Assembly (NCBI GenBank): GCA_963678675.1
Contig: OY783192.1
Coordinates: 11,957,393 to 12,021,392 of the forward strand
DNA length: 64,000 nucleotides
Origin: Xiphydria camelus
Lineage: Eukaryota; Arthropoda; Insecta; Hymenoptera; Xiphydriidae
Reading direction: 5' to 3'
In this document: positions 52,179 through 62,510 of the stretch, piece by piece
Layout: each line of letters starts with the position of its first letter
How positions within the stretch are numbered: the stretch's first letter is position 1
The notes under the pieces: model-generated
Told to the model about the DNA's origin: nothing
The model's input: only the letters and a program-made list of their open reading frames with translations
The model's database searches: none
Made by a program: the position numbers and the translations under genes

Positions 52179-52335
52179 GGGGGGCCTTTCTCGAGTCACT
52201 CGCAAAGTTACGTATACGCATCTTAGCCAATAGACCAATCAGGATCAAGTATTCCGTTGTAGTGGGGGTCCTGATTGATCTACTCGCTAAGAAACGCATA
52301 CGTTTCTCTTGCGATTGACTCGAGAAAGGGGGCCC
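52179..52335. mobile_element. 157-bp palindromic MITE
   Basis: GGGGGGCCTTTCTCGAGTCA at the left pairs with the complement of TGACTCGAGAAAGGGGGCCC-type sequence at the right, with inner pairs CGTATACGCATCTTAGC and ATCAGGA. A fragment of the family is at 23876-23912. Confidence 0.7.
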
Positions 52336-52533
52336 AGCACCTAAGCTGAATGAATGGCGCGCTACGTACTATACGGTCATACAGACATTTTTACGATTTT
52401 TTTCTGTCATTAGAGATTGACGCTCTTAACAAAACCCCAAAGTATTTTTTTCCGAAAACGCCTTAGAAAAAAAAATCACATCAAAGAATTCCATGATTGG
52501 TATGTATAAGCTCCAGAAATCCGATCTCAGGAA

Positions 52534-52614
52534 CCGTCGCGTGGCTCATCGGGTAGCGTGCGTGACTCGCACGCGGCGGGGCACGTGTTCGAGTCTCGGT
52601 GTTCTTTTTTTTAA
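52534..52614 (+). pseudogene. tRNA-like unit in left arm, with T-run
   Basis: A box GTGGCTCATCGGGTAG, anticodon-arm-like TGCGTGACTCGCACGCG, B box GTGTTCGAGTCT, then TTCTTTTTTTT as pol III terminator. The D and anticodon arms fold; the T stem is imperfect and U33 is replaced, so a working tRNA is unlikely. Confidence 0.55.
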
Positions 52615-52905
52615 CAAAATTATTTTTAATGCAATGTCCTTTGACAGTATGCAATAAATTTTCATAATTAAATGGATTGAATTAAAAACGAAATGAAAAG
52701 CAATGCAATTGTACATTAAAAAAAATATTCAATTTTCAATCATTGCTTGTCATTTTCCTCTGCTACAAGCAATTATTGAAAATTGAATATTTTTTAAATG
52801 TGCAATAGCATTGCTTTTCATTTCGTTTTTAATTCAATCCATTTAATTATGAAAATTTATTGCATACTGTCAAAGGACATTGCATTAAAAATAATTTTGT
52901 TAAAA

Positions 52906-52989
52906 AAAAGGACATTTAGGACTCGAACGCATGCCCGCCGCGTGCGAGTCACGCACGCTATCCGATGAGCCACGCGAGGGCTCCTGAAA
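52906..52989 (-). pseudogene. tRNA-like unit in right arm, opposite strand
   Basis: Mirror of the left unit, reading leftward: GTGGCTCATCGGATAG, the same anticodon arm, CGTTCGAGTCC (a better B box), then TTTTTTTT. The two units point at each other across the loop. Confidence 0.55.
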
Positions 52990-53123
52990 CCAGATTTTCG
53001 GAACTTATACATACCAATCATGGAATTCTTTTATGTGATTTTTTTATTTCTAAGGCGTTTTCGGGAAAAAATATTTTTTTTTTGGTTTTGTTAAGGGAGA
53101 AGAAACCGTAAAAATGCCTGTTC

Positions 53124-53434
53124 CGAAACTCGCAGCCTCTCCTTGTTATTATGGTACTCGCACACTTGTACACTTTTTGTATTGCGCCACCTGGAAAATG
53201 GCGCAAGTTTTTATAGCGCAACTATAAAATTGCGCGTCGTGTTCCCACGTAAGCAAGAATATGTCTAAAATGGCTACATAAATGAATTGCGCACATTAGA
53301 AGTGTCAATGCCATTTCTTAAAGTGGCAAGACTGTTCACACTCAATACGCCATTTCTTATAGCGCAACTGAAGCTGCAACTTTTCATATACGAGTACCTA
53401 CCTACGTTTTAGCCATTCCACCGCTTTTGAGCAG
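53124..53434. mobile_element. Left terminal region of a PIF/Harbinger-like element
   Basis: ATGGTACTCGCA, GTACACTTTTTGTATTGCGC and ACCTGGAAAATGGCGC are found in inverted order at 62440-62510. Many TTGCGC/GCGCAA words follow. The Harbinger exon at 54777 continues the element to the right of a nested insertion. Confidence 0.6.
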
Positions 53435-53436
53435 TA

Positions 53437-54719
53437 CCGTAAAGTGGGGTTATTCTGCTCCATAGGGGGATACTTTGCGCCACTTGCAAGAAAAGGTTAT
53501 AAGTTTTATTGACAGAGACACGCAGTAAATAATTGACGATCGCACCGCTGTATTAGAAGTTGCATATATAGACATTGATTAGACCTTGAGTGGATGCGTT
53601 CCAGTCATTCTAAAGTGTTGTGGTTGCACAGTAAATATTATAGAGAAAAACTTGAGTATAAGTGCGTCGTAAAAATCTTGTCGAATCGTGTTCGCCTTCA
53701 GTCATAAAACAGGTAAATATGTATATATAGTGTCTTTGATATAGTATTTTGTAGTTACCATATGTAGTTTGTTTGAAACATAACCTGTAAACATGTGACA
53801 GAAAAGAATTCTTTAACGGGTAAAATCTTGTAAATATGGGGATACTTTGCTCCACCTGACTACTGGCGCAAAGTAGCCCCATACTTATTTGTAAAAACTT
53901 GCGTTGCATGGTTTTTCAGTTAATAGCGCAAAGTATCTCGTAACGTATGTCTGACAGCAAGCGCAACAAGACTTGGACAGTTTTTACCGACGGTGGTCGA
54001 AAATTGCATTGGATCTAATGCAAGATTACATATGAAGGGGAAATATTTCCAGGTGAAATTGTTAGCTTTAATAACCAAGAAGTCACCATCAAAGCAATGC
54101 AAAAATCATTAAAAGCATGGAAATGGCCCCAAAAACTGGACCAAATGACCTACTCGTGGGATGACGTATTAGGATCCATAAAAACACCCGTACAAATATC
54201 TAAAAGAGGATTTTTTAACGTTCCGGAGTTAAAATTATGGTGGTCTTAGCTGGATATTCATTATTTCTTTTAAAAGATATTTCTACCTAGTTTTTACGAA
54301 TATGTACTGTTCCTTTCAGTTATAAAACATCGAATAAAAGTTTTTATTTTGATTTTCCTCGTTTTTGAATCAAAATGCAGCAAAAAATTTTTTTTTTCTA
54401 CTTAATACATAAAATGGTGTAATGTCTTCTTACCGGAGGTGTTACATTGTTCCACAGATAAATGTATCCTGTGTCACAGCCAGTATTATTAGGTGGCGCA
54501 AAGTTACCCCACCCATTGGTATGGTTTGCGCCACTTTTAATTAAGAAATATATATATCCTGGAGAGACTTTTTGTGAGAAAATGTTCCAAAAGGTTACTA
54601 TATGAACCTGACATTACCATATTTAAAAATGTTAGAATTGTAACTATTTCAAATACATTTTTATACAGCATTTTGTTTCATTCATATTAAAAGTGGAGCA
54701 AAGTAACCCCACTTTACGG
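53437..54719. mobile_element. TA-flanked DNA transposon remnant (mariner/pogo type)
   Basis: TA at 53435 and 54720. Ends CCGTAAAGTGGGGTTA(T/C)T and its complement AGTAACCCCACTTTACGG. Subterminal GCGCAAAGTA(T/G)CCCC words occur at 53470, 53838, 53871, 53928 and 54494 in both orientations. A transposase tail is kept at 54019-54249. It inserted into the Harbinger-like element. 1283 bp. Confidence 0.75.
54019..54249 (+). pseudogene. C-terminal fragment of a DNA-transposon transposase
   Basis: 77 codons open from after a TAA to TAG 54247: YEGEIFPGEIVSFNNQEVTI, MQKSLKAWKWPQKLDQMTYS, then PVQISKRGFFNVPELKLWWS. The pattern PGEV...W.WP...D...Y...P..(I/V)S.RG...VPEL is common at the C-terminus of insect mariner/pogo-related transposon proteins. 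The catalytic domain is missing. Confidence 0.6.
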
Positions 54720-54776
54720 TAGTGTTGTATTGACTGTGCTCTCAAATTTATAGTGATTTTATAATAGATATTTATA

Positions 54777-55124
54777 ATGGAAATGTATTCTGATGACGAT
54801 GACAAAATGCAAGCCGCTTCCTGCTTAGCACTTATGTTACTGCAAAGACGACAACGTAGGAGACGCCAAAATCGTAAAAAAAGTACAATTTGGGTTAAAG
54901 AATGGATTCAAAATCGTGACCGTTGTGGAGTAATAAATAATTTATTACAAGAAATAAGAGATGGCGATGAAGCATTGTACACAAATTTTTTGCGATTGTC
55001 CGCCACCGATTTTGATTATTTATTAGAAAAGGTAACGCCATTAATAAAAAAAAGGACACGTTTATGAGAAAAGCGATTTCACCTACTGAACGACTCGCTG
55101 TAACATTAAGATACTTAGCAACAG
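54777..55124 (+). pseudogene. PIF/Harbinger transposase (HARBI1-like) N-terminal exon
   Basis: ATG opens MEMYSDDDDKMQAASCLALM; then WVKEWIQNRDRCGVINNLLQ and YTNFLRLSATDFDYLLEKV. An A8 run near 55050 shifts the frame; the adjacent frame carries MRKAISPTERLAVTLRYLAT with a perfect donor ACAG|GTAAGT at 55124. This is the conserved start of Harbinger nucleases; the DDE part would be in later exons, which are not found. A second copy of the last part is at 62140-62215. Confidence 0.75.
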
Positions 55125-55589
55125 GTAAGTAACGTGTAAATTTTATATTTAACTCACGATCGGTACCGACGTCAGATTTTATCTAACATTTTTCAATGTT
55201 TGTGTACACGGAAGGAAAAAATCAGGAAAAATTACTGTACTTGACATTGTAATCGTGCTGCAAGCGGCACTTTCCAGGATTTTTCTTGATTAACGAATGA
55301 AAAATTAACAGTTACACTGGAATCATTATTGTACACATGCTAGAATTTTTACTCCACTGCATAACAAAAATTCGGGTGCTACACAGGAATTTGGGTGCCA
55401 TTCGGGCCTGTCCCTAAAGGTTCATAAAGGGAACTACCTGACCGTTTTGCCCCGCTACCCGAGGGCAAAGTGTAGGTATCTAACCTTGATACCTACCCTT
55501 TGCCGAGGGTACGTCCGAGGCAGAAGGCGTGCGAAAGGCAGTTCGATTCTAGACTTTTCAACTCACAGAGAATATACCTACTGACTAAT
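55125..55589. other. Spacer with a small hairpin
   Basis: GGGCAAAGTGTAGGTATC and its near complement GATACCTACCCTTTGCC form a hairpin at 55464-55503. Otherwise nothing recognised. Confidence 0.45.
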
Positions 55590-56014
55590 GGTGCTTGTAT
55601 AGTGAGTATCATGATTCGGTATAAAAAAGAAAAAGAAGTGAGGTATTTTAGTACCGTACTATTGACATGGAGCTGTACGATGTGGAGTTAAGGAAACCGA
55701 GTAGTTGCTGAGCAGCCTGGGTGCGATCCGGCGTGCTGTTGGTTTTTGGCGATGCTCAAAGGCGCCTCGTCCCAAACTGCACGCTTCATGTAGACACTAA
55801 ATTATCTCGGATCATACTCGGCAAACGGTATATTTCGGCGAAAGCGGCAAACGCGCTTGGAGTCCCGCACCTTTCCCGGAAATTTTAATCGATACCGCTA
55901 TACGTGGAATACTAAATCCGTCTTGTAAATTAGAGAATGACGAATTCAATAGATGACCGATCGGGGAGACCTGATCCCTGACTCATAAAGCGATCCGTTG
56001 GATACCTGGCCTTA

Positions 56015-56215
56015 TTGTTCGAGGTCCGCTCGAGCATTCTTCGAGGTCCGCCCGAGCATTGTCCGAGGTCCGTCCGATCGTCTTTAGATAATCCTCTCGA
56101 GCGTCGCTCGAGCGTCGTCCGAGATTCGCTCGAGCGTAGCTCGAGCTCAGCTCGAGATCCGCTCGAGCGTCGGTCGATATCTGCTCGAGCGGTCGATCCG
56201 CATTCGGAGCTAGAC
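56015..56215. repeat. Degenerate GCTCGAGCG-type short repeats
   Basis: About ten to fifteen 10-20 bp units built around CGAGGTCCGCTCGAGC and GCTCGAGCG. Mirror at 58010-58200. Confidence 0.7.
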
Positions 56216-56393
56216 CGATCTACACCGATCTAGACCGATCGACACCGATCTAGACCGATCGGCACCGATCTAGACCGATCGGCACCGATCTAGACCGATC
56301 GACACCGATTTAGACCGATCTAGACCGATCGACAACGATCTAGACCGATCTACACCGATCTAAACCGATCTACACCGATCTACACCGATCAAT
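56213..56393. repeat. 10/20-bp satellite (ACCGATCTAG)n, left arm
   Basis: About 18 units alternate ACCGATCTAG and ACCGATC(G/T)AC. The right arm has about 106 bp of the same (57893-57998), so copy number differs between the arms. Confidence 0.9.
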
Positions 56394-56489
56394 TTTTACT
56401 TAATTCAATTGGACCATCGATTTTGAGACAGAGCGTGAGATTTCGTGAATAGGCATTTAGACCGTCAGCAGATAGTGACAGATTCTGGT

Positions 56490-57282
56490 GCCCCATTTTC
56501 ACATACATGCCTCGAAGAGGGTTGAAAGGTACTTCGATGCTGAGTTGAATAAAGCGAAATTTACGAATGGACCCTGGGGATAACATATAAAAAATTCGAT
56601 TTTTCTTAACAGAAATAAAAGGGTGCCTGTTGCCCATTTTCGCATGCATGCCTTGTTCACTAAATGATTAATTGATAGAACTTGGCTTCGGAAAACCAAA
56701 GGCATGAGTGTTGCAGGTGGCTAAAGGGTTGAAATGAGGACGAAAAAAATCGAGATTTCGAGTGATTTTCCCACGCATGCCTGTTGGAAGTATGGAAACG
56801 TACATCGTCAATAACTCGAAAAAAATATTGGCATGAGTGTCGCGAATGGATAAGTACATTTTGGAGTCTTAAATGTTAACAGATTTTTTTTTCGATTTTT
56901 CAGTTATTTTCGCATGCATGCCTTTGAAACTATAGACTATTATTGATGTGTTAGACATTATAATAAAATTGGCATGACTATCGGATGTGGACGGAACGAA
57001 GACTTTAATCGGAAAGTTGCAGGAAAATGGTATGCTAATTGATGTCATTTTCGCACGCATGCCTTTTGGTATATATTTAGAAAAAGTGATTTTAAGTGTA
57101 TGTAACAAAAGACTTGAGTGTCGGACGTGGCCTTCATATTTTAACAACATAGGAAAGTTGCAGGAAAATTGTATGCTAATTGCCGTCATTTTCGCACGCA
57201 TGCCTTTTGGCATATATTTAGAAAAAGTGATTTTAAATGTATATAACAAAAGACTTGAGTGTCGGACGTGGCCATCATATTA
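56490..57282. repeat. ~139-bp satellite with CATTTTCGCACGCATGCC anchor
   Basis: Two closely similar units at 57013-57151 and 57152-57282 and at least three diverged ones before (anchors near 56495, 56640, 56770, 56905). Each carries (T/C)TTTTCGCA(T/C)GCATGCC and GGCATGAGTGTCG- or ACTTGAGTGTCGGACGTGG-type words. The anchor contains the palindrome GCATGC. Confidence 0.75.
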
Positions 57283-57892
57283 ATTATACATAATATATCG
57301 AAGAAAGTGCTGACAGAAAAATTCTAGAAATTGTCACCATTGCCAGTCCTGGCCGACCGGCCGCACACACAAAGTTAAGATACCTATGCACGTTCAGTCG
57401 GCCGGCCGCTTTCCGCTATGCACACAAATTTGAATGAGAAGTCGCTACCTGCCGAGGGCCTGTTGATTAATAAAATTTCCTCCAGCGCGGTCACTACGAG
57501 AGATGGCTGGTTACGAATTCTCCGGAAATTACCTTCCAAGGAAGGTTTGGGACCCCGAGCTATTGTGTACATGAATTCGGTCTCTTACCTACGAGTATAC
57601 CTGCGCTTTTTCCTATACTCTGATTTGAAATCGCATGCAACGCCGAGCGCGCGCTGTTAAGAAAAATCGAATTTTTTATATGTTATCCCCAGGGTCCATT
57701 CGTAAATTTCGCTTTATTCAACTCAGCATCGAAGTACCTTTCAACCCTCTTCGAGGTATGTATGCGAAAATGGGGCACCAGAATCTGTCACTATCTGCTA
57801 ACGGTCTAAATGCCTGTGCTACAATTAATTCACGAAATCTCACGCTCTGTCTCAAAATCGATGGTCCAATTGAATTAAGTAAAAATTGATTG

Positions 57893-57998
57893 GTGTAGAT
57901 CGGTGTAGATCGGTCTAGATCGGTGTCGATCGGTCTAGATCGGTGTCGATCGGTATAGATCGGTGTCGATCGGTCTAAATCGGTGTAGATCGGTCTAG
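57893..57998. repeat. 10/20-bp satellite, right arm
   Basis: GATCGGTGTAGATCGGTCTA units, complement of 56213-56393, shorter by about 75 bp. Confidence 0.88.
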
Positions 57999-58631
57999 CT
58001 CCGAATGCGGATCGACCGCTCGAGCAGATATCGACCGACGCTCGAGCGGATCTCGAGCTGAGCTCGAGCTACGCTCGAGCGAATCTCGGACGACGCTCGA
58101 GCTGAGCTAGAGCGCCGCTCGAGAGGATTATCTAAAGACGATCGGACGGACCTCGGACAATGCTCGGGCGGACCTCGAAGAATGCTCGAGCGGACCTCGA
58201 ACAATAAGGCCAGGTATCCAACGGATCGCTTTATGAGTCAGGGATCAGGTCTCCCCGATCGGTCATCTATTGAATTCGTCATTCTCTAATTTACAAGACG
58301 GATTTAGTATTCCACGTATAGCGGTATCGATTAAAATTTCCGGGAAAGATGCAGGACTCCAAGCGCGTTTGCCGCTTTCGCCGAAATATACCGTTTGCCG
58401 AGTATGATCCGAGATAATTTAGTGTCTACATGAAGCGTGCAGTTTGGGACGAGGCGCCTTTGAGCAACGCCAAAAACCAACAGCACGCCGGATCGCACCC
58501 AGGCTGCTCAGCAACTACTCGGTTTCCTTAACTCCACATCGTACAGCTCCATGTCAATAGTACGGTACTAAAATACCTCACTTCTTTTTCTTTTTTATAC
58601 CGAATCATGATACTCTCACTATACAAGCACC

Positions 58632-59501
58632 ATAATAAATACGCATGCGTCTCAGACTTTTTCTTGGTCTGGACGTTTGCACCACGATTCAAGGACAGCA
58701 CAGTAACTTTTTTTTTATAACTTTCCCTATAAAATTTCTTGATTTTTTCTTTCCGTGTACTACTTTTTACATGCGCCTCGTATTTCGATATTCAGCCAGC
58801 TATGCCTCGCTGACTATCCGCCCTAGACGCCACCACTACTAATGTACATTTACTCAACCAATTTACATTTACAAAACCGATTTACTCAACACCGGTGTCA
58901 TAGATGTTTGAAGTTCGTATATAAAGAACATACCGCCGAAACTGCTTTGAGCTGCTCCGACTGTGTTAACAGAGAAGAAGATTCGTAAATAGTTTTTATC
59001 TGAACTTAGTTTAAAATAAGGGTCGGGTTGTGTAGGAAGTTCGGACTTCCCCGGTCGAGCCTCCCATTGGGGTGTTACCACAAGGACGGTGTACCATATT
59101 TTTTCTCCCTATCCCTTTATAGGACAGTAAATCTAACTCGAATTACACGGTTCTTTTAAAATAATTTTTCAGGGGATAAATTTATACTCAATCGGTGGGG
59201 AAAAATACCAGGAATAACATATTAGTTTGTGCGTATCCTCCGAGTTGCAATTTGTTTATAAATAAATGAAAATTATTGGGAAATGGGCCTTATCGAACTT
59301 TGACGCAGCATTACGTTCGTTGAGAACGTCGAAAAAATAAATAAAAAATGGAACTTTGTAGAGCATGAAATTCTCTACAACTTCCATGCGGGAAGTGACC
59401 TCGTTAGCTGTTTCTTTATTTTTTAATTAATTTGTACAGATGTTTCTCCTAGTAGTTTTCCACCGGGTTAGCTGTTTCTCATGGCCATAACCCCTTAGAT
59501 A
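58632..59501. other. Spacer, nothing firm
   Basis: AT-rich. GTTAGCTGTTTCT occurs twice (59404 and 59467). No gene recognised. Confidence 0.4.
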
Positions 59502-59570
59502 GTTGACGAAGAGGAAGATGACGAGAGTTGGACTCAACCAACCTCCAGCAAAAAAGCACGTTTCGGATAA
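59502..59570 (+). pseudogene. Short acidic coding tail
   Basis: VDEEEDDESWTQPTSSKKAR then FG and TAA, directly after a stop. It looks like the C-terminus of a transposon or host protein (acidic cluster plus basic end), but 23 codons are too few to assign. Confidence 0.25.
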
Positions 59571-59892
59571 TAAAATTGTATAAATGAACATGAATATTAG
59601 ATGGTCATGATTTCTGTACTTAATATTTTTCATTAATATTCTAAAAATAACAATTAGTTTGTAACCAATTTGTAATCAATTTGTAACTTTGTTATTTATT
59701 CGAAACTTATTCCAAAAATTTGGTGAGAAATACATAGGATAAAATGTGTTTAATTAAAAAAATGTCTGTTGATAAATTGAAAGTAAAATTAGTAAACAAA
59801 TATTTTTAATAGACTTGCTAGTTAAATAAATTATTGTTCATGTACCTGTGCTATTTTCCTTCCTTACCTCCAAATTCCTGTATTCCTTTGAC
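59571..59892. other. AT-rich spacer
   Basis: No feature recognised; repeated TTTGTAA(T/C) words at 59650-59690. Confidence 0.4.
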
Positions 59893-60046
59893 TCAATTCC
59901 TATGATACTGGACTTGCGCAATATAAATATGGACCGACATGTTGGTGAATAATGTAGCGCAACTTTGCCTGTTGTGTGAGCAGTTTAGCTACCTGACCGG
60001 ACTTTACCTTCCTCCGGTTTTCCCCTACAATCTCAATGTTACAGTA
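59893..60046. repeat. Left arm of inverted pair with 62206-62345 (Harbinger-derived)
   Basis: TACTGGACTTGCGCAATATA, GACCGACATGTTGGTGAATA and CCTCCGGTTTTCCCCTACAA through CTCAATGTTACAG are the complement of 62206-62345, with few differences. The partner is joined to a Harbinger coding fragment, so both are element ends. Confidence 0.75.
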
Positions 60047-60182
60047 GTACACAAAAAGTAGTTAAAATCGGTTTTAAGGAGCGACGTTTCTATTTTGATA
60101 TCTTTTGATAATTCAATATACTTTGCATTGTCAAAATTTCATCCATTTTGCCGTATTTATTAGCATTGTTTCAATTCATTGG

Positions 60183-60327
60183 AACCTTTTAAGTCCGGGG
60201 AAATTTCAGTTAAAATCGACTTTTTTTAGACGTGAAATTTATAAATAAAATCAATAAATTTCCTATTTGGAGGCCCCGACCTAATTGCTGGTCGATTTAT
60301 CGACCACCCCCGGACTCTAAAGGTTAA
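60183..60327. mobile_element. TTAA-type MITE with GGTCGATTTATCGACC
   Basis: Left CCTTTTAAGTCCGGGG and right CCCCGGACTCTAAAGGTTAA are inverted. The terminal hairpin GGTCGATTTATCGACC lies near the right end. Closely related to 5239-5440. Confidence 0.7.
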
Positions 60328-60465
60328 TATCACAATCGCAAATCCTTGCGACCCTAGAGTTAATCTTTCGATCGGTGAAGCGGGTTTATTTCGGCGAACA
60401 CACTTACCTAGGTCGTTAATAGAGAGTTTTTGGACTGCTAAACTGCACGTCTTGGTTTTCGGTTA
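60328..60465. other. Short spacer
   Basis: No feature recognised. Confidence 0.4.
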
Positions 60466-61095
60466 TTGTGAGCATGCGCAGATTTATTCTCTTAACGTTA
60501 ACACCACCTTGTTGAAATTAGTTTTTTATCCTCAAGAAGGCGTTACGTATAACGTAAGTGTAGCGGACTACAGTATGCGTTCGTATAGACACGCCCGGCA
60601 GCGGCGACCCTCGGAGACGTGGCCGCTTTATTTCACTTACACCCGGGGACACGAAATCTGTCCCTGTGATGACTTTTTTAAATGTTATTTTTAAACGTAC
60701 TAACCAATGATTAATAATCCTCGTGCTTTCATTAACAAGAGTAGACGCCACCGTAGCTAATGAGCGCATGAGAATTAATTGTTCATTGGTTAGTACGTTT
60801 AAAAATAACATTAAAAAAAAGTCACCAACGACAGATTTCGTGTCCTCAGGTGTAGGTACAACGCTTACAACGCTGTCATCGGTCGGGCACGTGCCGCTTT
60901 CCTCTAGGCTCGGTCTTTCTTCTGACGCCATTGGTTCTTCTCTCTACTCCCTAAGCGCACTCTAGCGACAGTGCATTTCCGTTATCGCTTATTAAGCGTA
61001 CCCTATTCTCCGTCTAATAAGGTATCACGTTATCGTTTAATAGCGTAATCGGTTATTATGAAGCCACTGCGCATGCTCAACATAACGTTTTACGT
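60466..61095. mobile_element. Nested inverted-repeat element
   Basis: Outer words GAGCATGCGCAG (60470) and CTGCGCATGCTC (61065) are inverted. The inner arms 60640-60722 and 60778-60862 (GGACACGAAATCTGTC, TTATTTTTAAACGTACTAAC) are complementary over about 80 bp. The right inner arm overlaps an ORF start on the minus strand. Confidence 0.6.
60518..60931 (-). CDS. Candidate ORF, unknown
   Basis: ATG at 60931 opens MASEERPSLEESGTCPTDDS then VVSVVPTPEDTKSVVGDFF. The acidic, serine-rich start is protein-like. After about 50 codons it enters the palindromic centre and is probably no longer genuine. It may be a first exon of a transposon gene copied into both arms. Confidence 0.25.
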   Translation of the reverse strand: MASEERPSLEESGTCPTDDSVVSVVPTPEDTKSVVGDFFLMLFLNVLTNEQLILMRSLATVASTLVNESTRIINHWLVRLKITFKKVITGTDFVSPGVSEIKRPRLRGSPLPGVSIRTHTVVRYTYVIRNAFLRIKN

Positions 61096-62139
61096 TTAAC
61101 GTTCTAAAATTAAGGAGCTCAAAAACTCCCTAATACCTCGGTCCCGCGCCTTAACGGACGACCCCCGGAAGGTAATTACTGGTTCATATTTATGAACTCA
61201 TTTAGGATTACTTTTGAAGGAATGTCACATAAATCAAAGAGTTATTCCAAGCGGCATATAGCAGGTTTTAACTTGACAACGACGCGATACCTATATTACA
61301 TAATTACATTCACAGACAGTATAGTCATTAAAACGTGGTCTGAGCATAGACCCTTTGCACTTCGCGGGCACCTAAGTATAGGGAACGTGCAAATGACTAG
61401 CGCCATCGCTGCGTATTGGAAGGAAGTTGAACTTTTGTCATAATAACAAATCGCAGGTTGCCATAAGCTGTTAAGGTGTTACATGTAATATTGTGCCTAA
61501 TGATCAGATTTACGGCCATTAACGAAGTGCTTACACGTGTGTGTTTACATTGTAACACGTGTCCTGACAAACCGAGAATGCATCTTTGGAATTGTTACGC
61601 TAGATATCATACAAAAACTAATTACAGAGTATAATATATACCGGTTTTGTTTTATTCGATGCAAAAATAAATAAATGAATGGAAGTTTATTATTTGTATA
61701 CGTTAGTTGAGTATAAAATTATTTTAAAGTACCTGTAAAACGCTTCCCTAATATAGCCGCAATATTGCTAAAATCGTCCGGAGTGGCTGGTTCGTACGTG
61801 CGACAATCGCCCGGAGTGCAAAGGGTTAATTTATCATTAAAACTTGATTTTTAACAATTAAAACCAATTTTTAAGAAATGTTTCATTTAGAGAATTTTAT
61901 ATAGATTAATTGAGTACATAAACTTTTTTTCGCTAGAGAGGCAATAGTTTTCGAGTTATTAACGAAAAACTGAAAAGAGGGACCTTTAGAGCAACCCCCC
62001 CCCCCCCCCCCGGTTACCTCCCACCAATCAGTACGTTAATGACACCTTCCCCTACAACTGTGACAAAAATCGCTTCTATATGAATTTTTTCCGCTATTTG
62101 GCCTTCTTCAGTCTTCGTTGCCTAAATTAAACGGGAGGC
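61096..62139. other. Spacer with poly-C run
   Basis: A C17 run at 61995-62011. A short open frame at 61192-61443 has no recognised motif. No gene supported. Confidence 0.4.
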
Positions 62140-62215
62140 CATTAATAAAAAAAAAAAAGGACACGTTTACGAGGAAAGTGATTTCACCTACTGAACGACT
62201 CGCTGTAACATTGAG
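62140..62215 (+). pseudogene. Harbinger transposase fragment
   Basis: After an A12 run, GGACACGTTTACGAGGAAAG and the next codons read DTFTRKVISPTERLAVTLRL, the same segment as 55055-55115. It then joins directly to element-terminal sequence, so a deletion has fused the exon with an end. Confidence 0.65.
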
Positions 62216-62345
62216 ATTGTAGGGGAAAACCGGAGGAAGGTAAAGTCCGGTCAGATAGCTAAACTGCTCACGCAACAGGCAAAGTTGCGCCACATTATTC
62301 ACCAACATGTCGGTCCATATTTATATTGCGCAAGTCCAGTATCTT
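62206..62345. repeat. Right arm of inverted pair with 59893-60046
   Basis: Complement of 59893-60046. It starts within the Harbinger coding fragment (CTGTAACATTGAGATTGTAG). Confidence 0.75.
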
Positions 62346-62510
62346 GAACTATTCACACGTAGCAATTTTTAAAGTGTACACAACTTGAAAATTGCGCAAT
62401 TTTTAAACTTGCGACGTTATTCACACGCTGCAATACCCAAATGGCGCCATTTTCCAGGTTGCGCAATACAAAAAGTGTACAAGTCTGCGAGTACCATTAT
62501 GGTACATAGA
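62346..62510. repeat. PIF/Harbinger-like terminal region, inverted relative to 53124
   Basis: TTGCGCAATTTTTAAACTTGC, then GGCGCCATTTTCCAGGTTGC, GTACAAGTCTGCGAGTACCA. Complement of 53150-53215. The pair could bound one 9-kb composite element or be two separate copies. Confidence 0.6.

Larger units (their letters stand above)
52376..53123. repeat. 748-bp palindrome with a tRNA-like unit in each arm
   Basis: Arms of about 350 bp are reverse complements over nearly their whole length and meet at a loop of about 14 bases near 52757. Landmarks: CATTTTTACG outer, CGAAAACGCCTTAG, CATGATTGGTATGTATAAG, then the tRNA-like unit, T-run, TGCAATGTCCTTTGACAGTA and ATTGAAAATTGA near the centre. No coding sequence. 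A transcript of the whole would form a hairpin of some 340 bp. Confidence 0.88.
55590..58631. mobile_element. 3-kb Foldback-like inverted repeat
   Basis: GGTGCTTGTATAGTGAG at 55590 and its complement ending at 58631 bound arms of about 1.0 kb (55590-56612, 57655-58631). The arms match in order: GTACGATGTGGAGTTAAGG, CGCTCGAGC-rich block, 10/20-bp satellite, and a unique part ending at AACAGAAA/TTAAGAAAAATCGAA. The loop is about 1.04 kb and holds a ~139-bp satellite. No transposase. Long arms with internal short tandem repeats resemble Foldback/Galileo elements; a diverged arm fragment at 27275-27450 shows it is dispersed. Confidence 0.8.

Noticed and set aside
53124..62510. One 9-kb Harbinger element bounded by the inverted ends at 53.15 and 62.5 kb
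   Set aside because: The interior contains further copies of Harbinger ends and fragments, so independent insertions are more likely; no target-site duplication was found.
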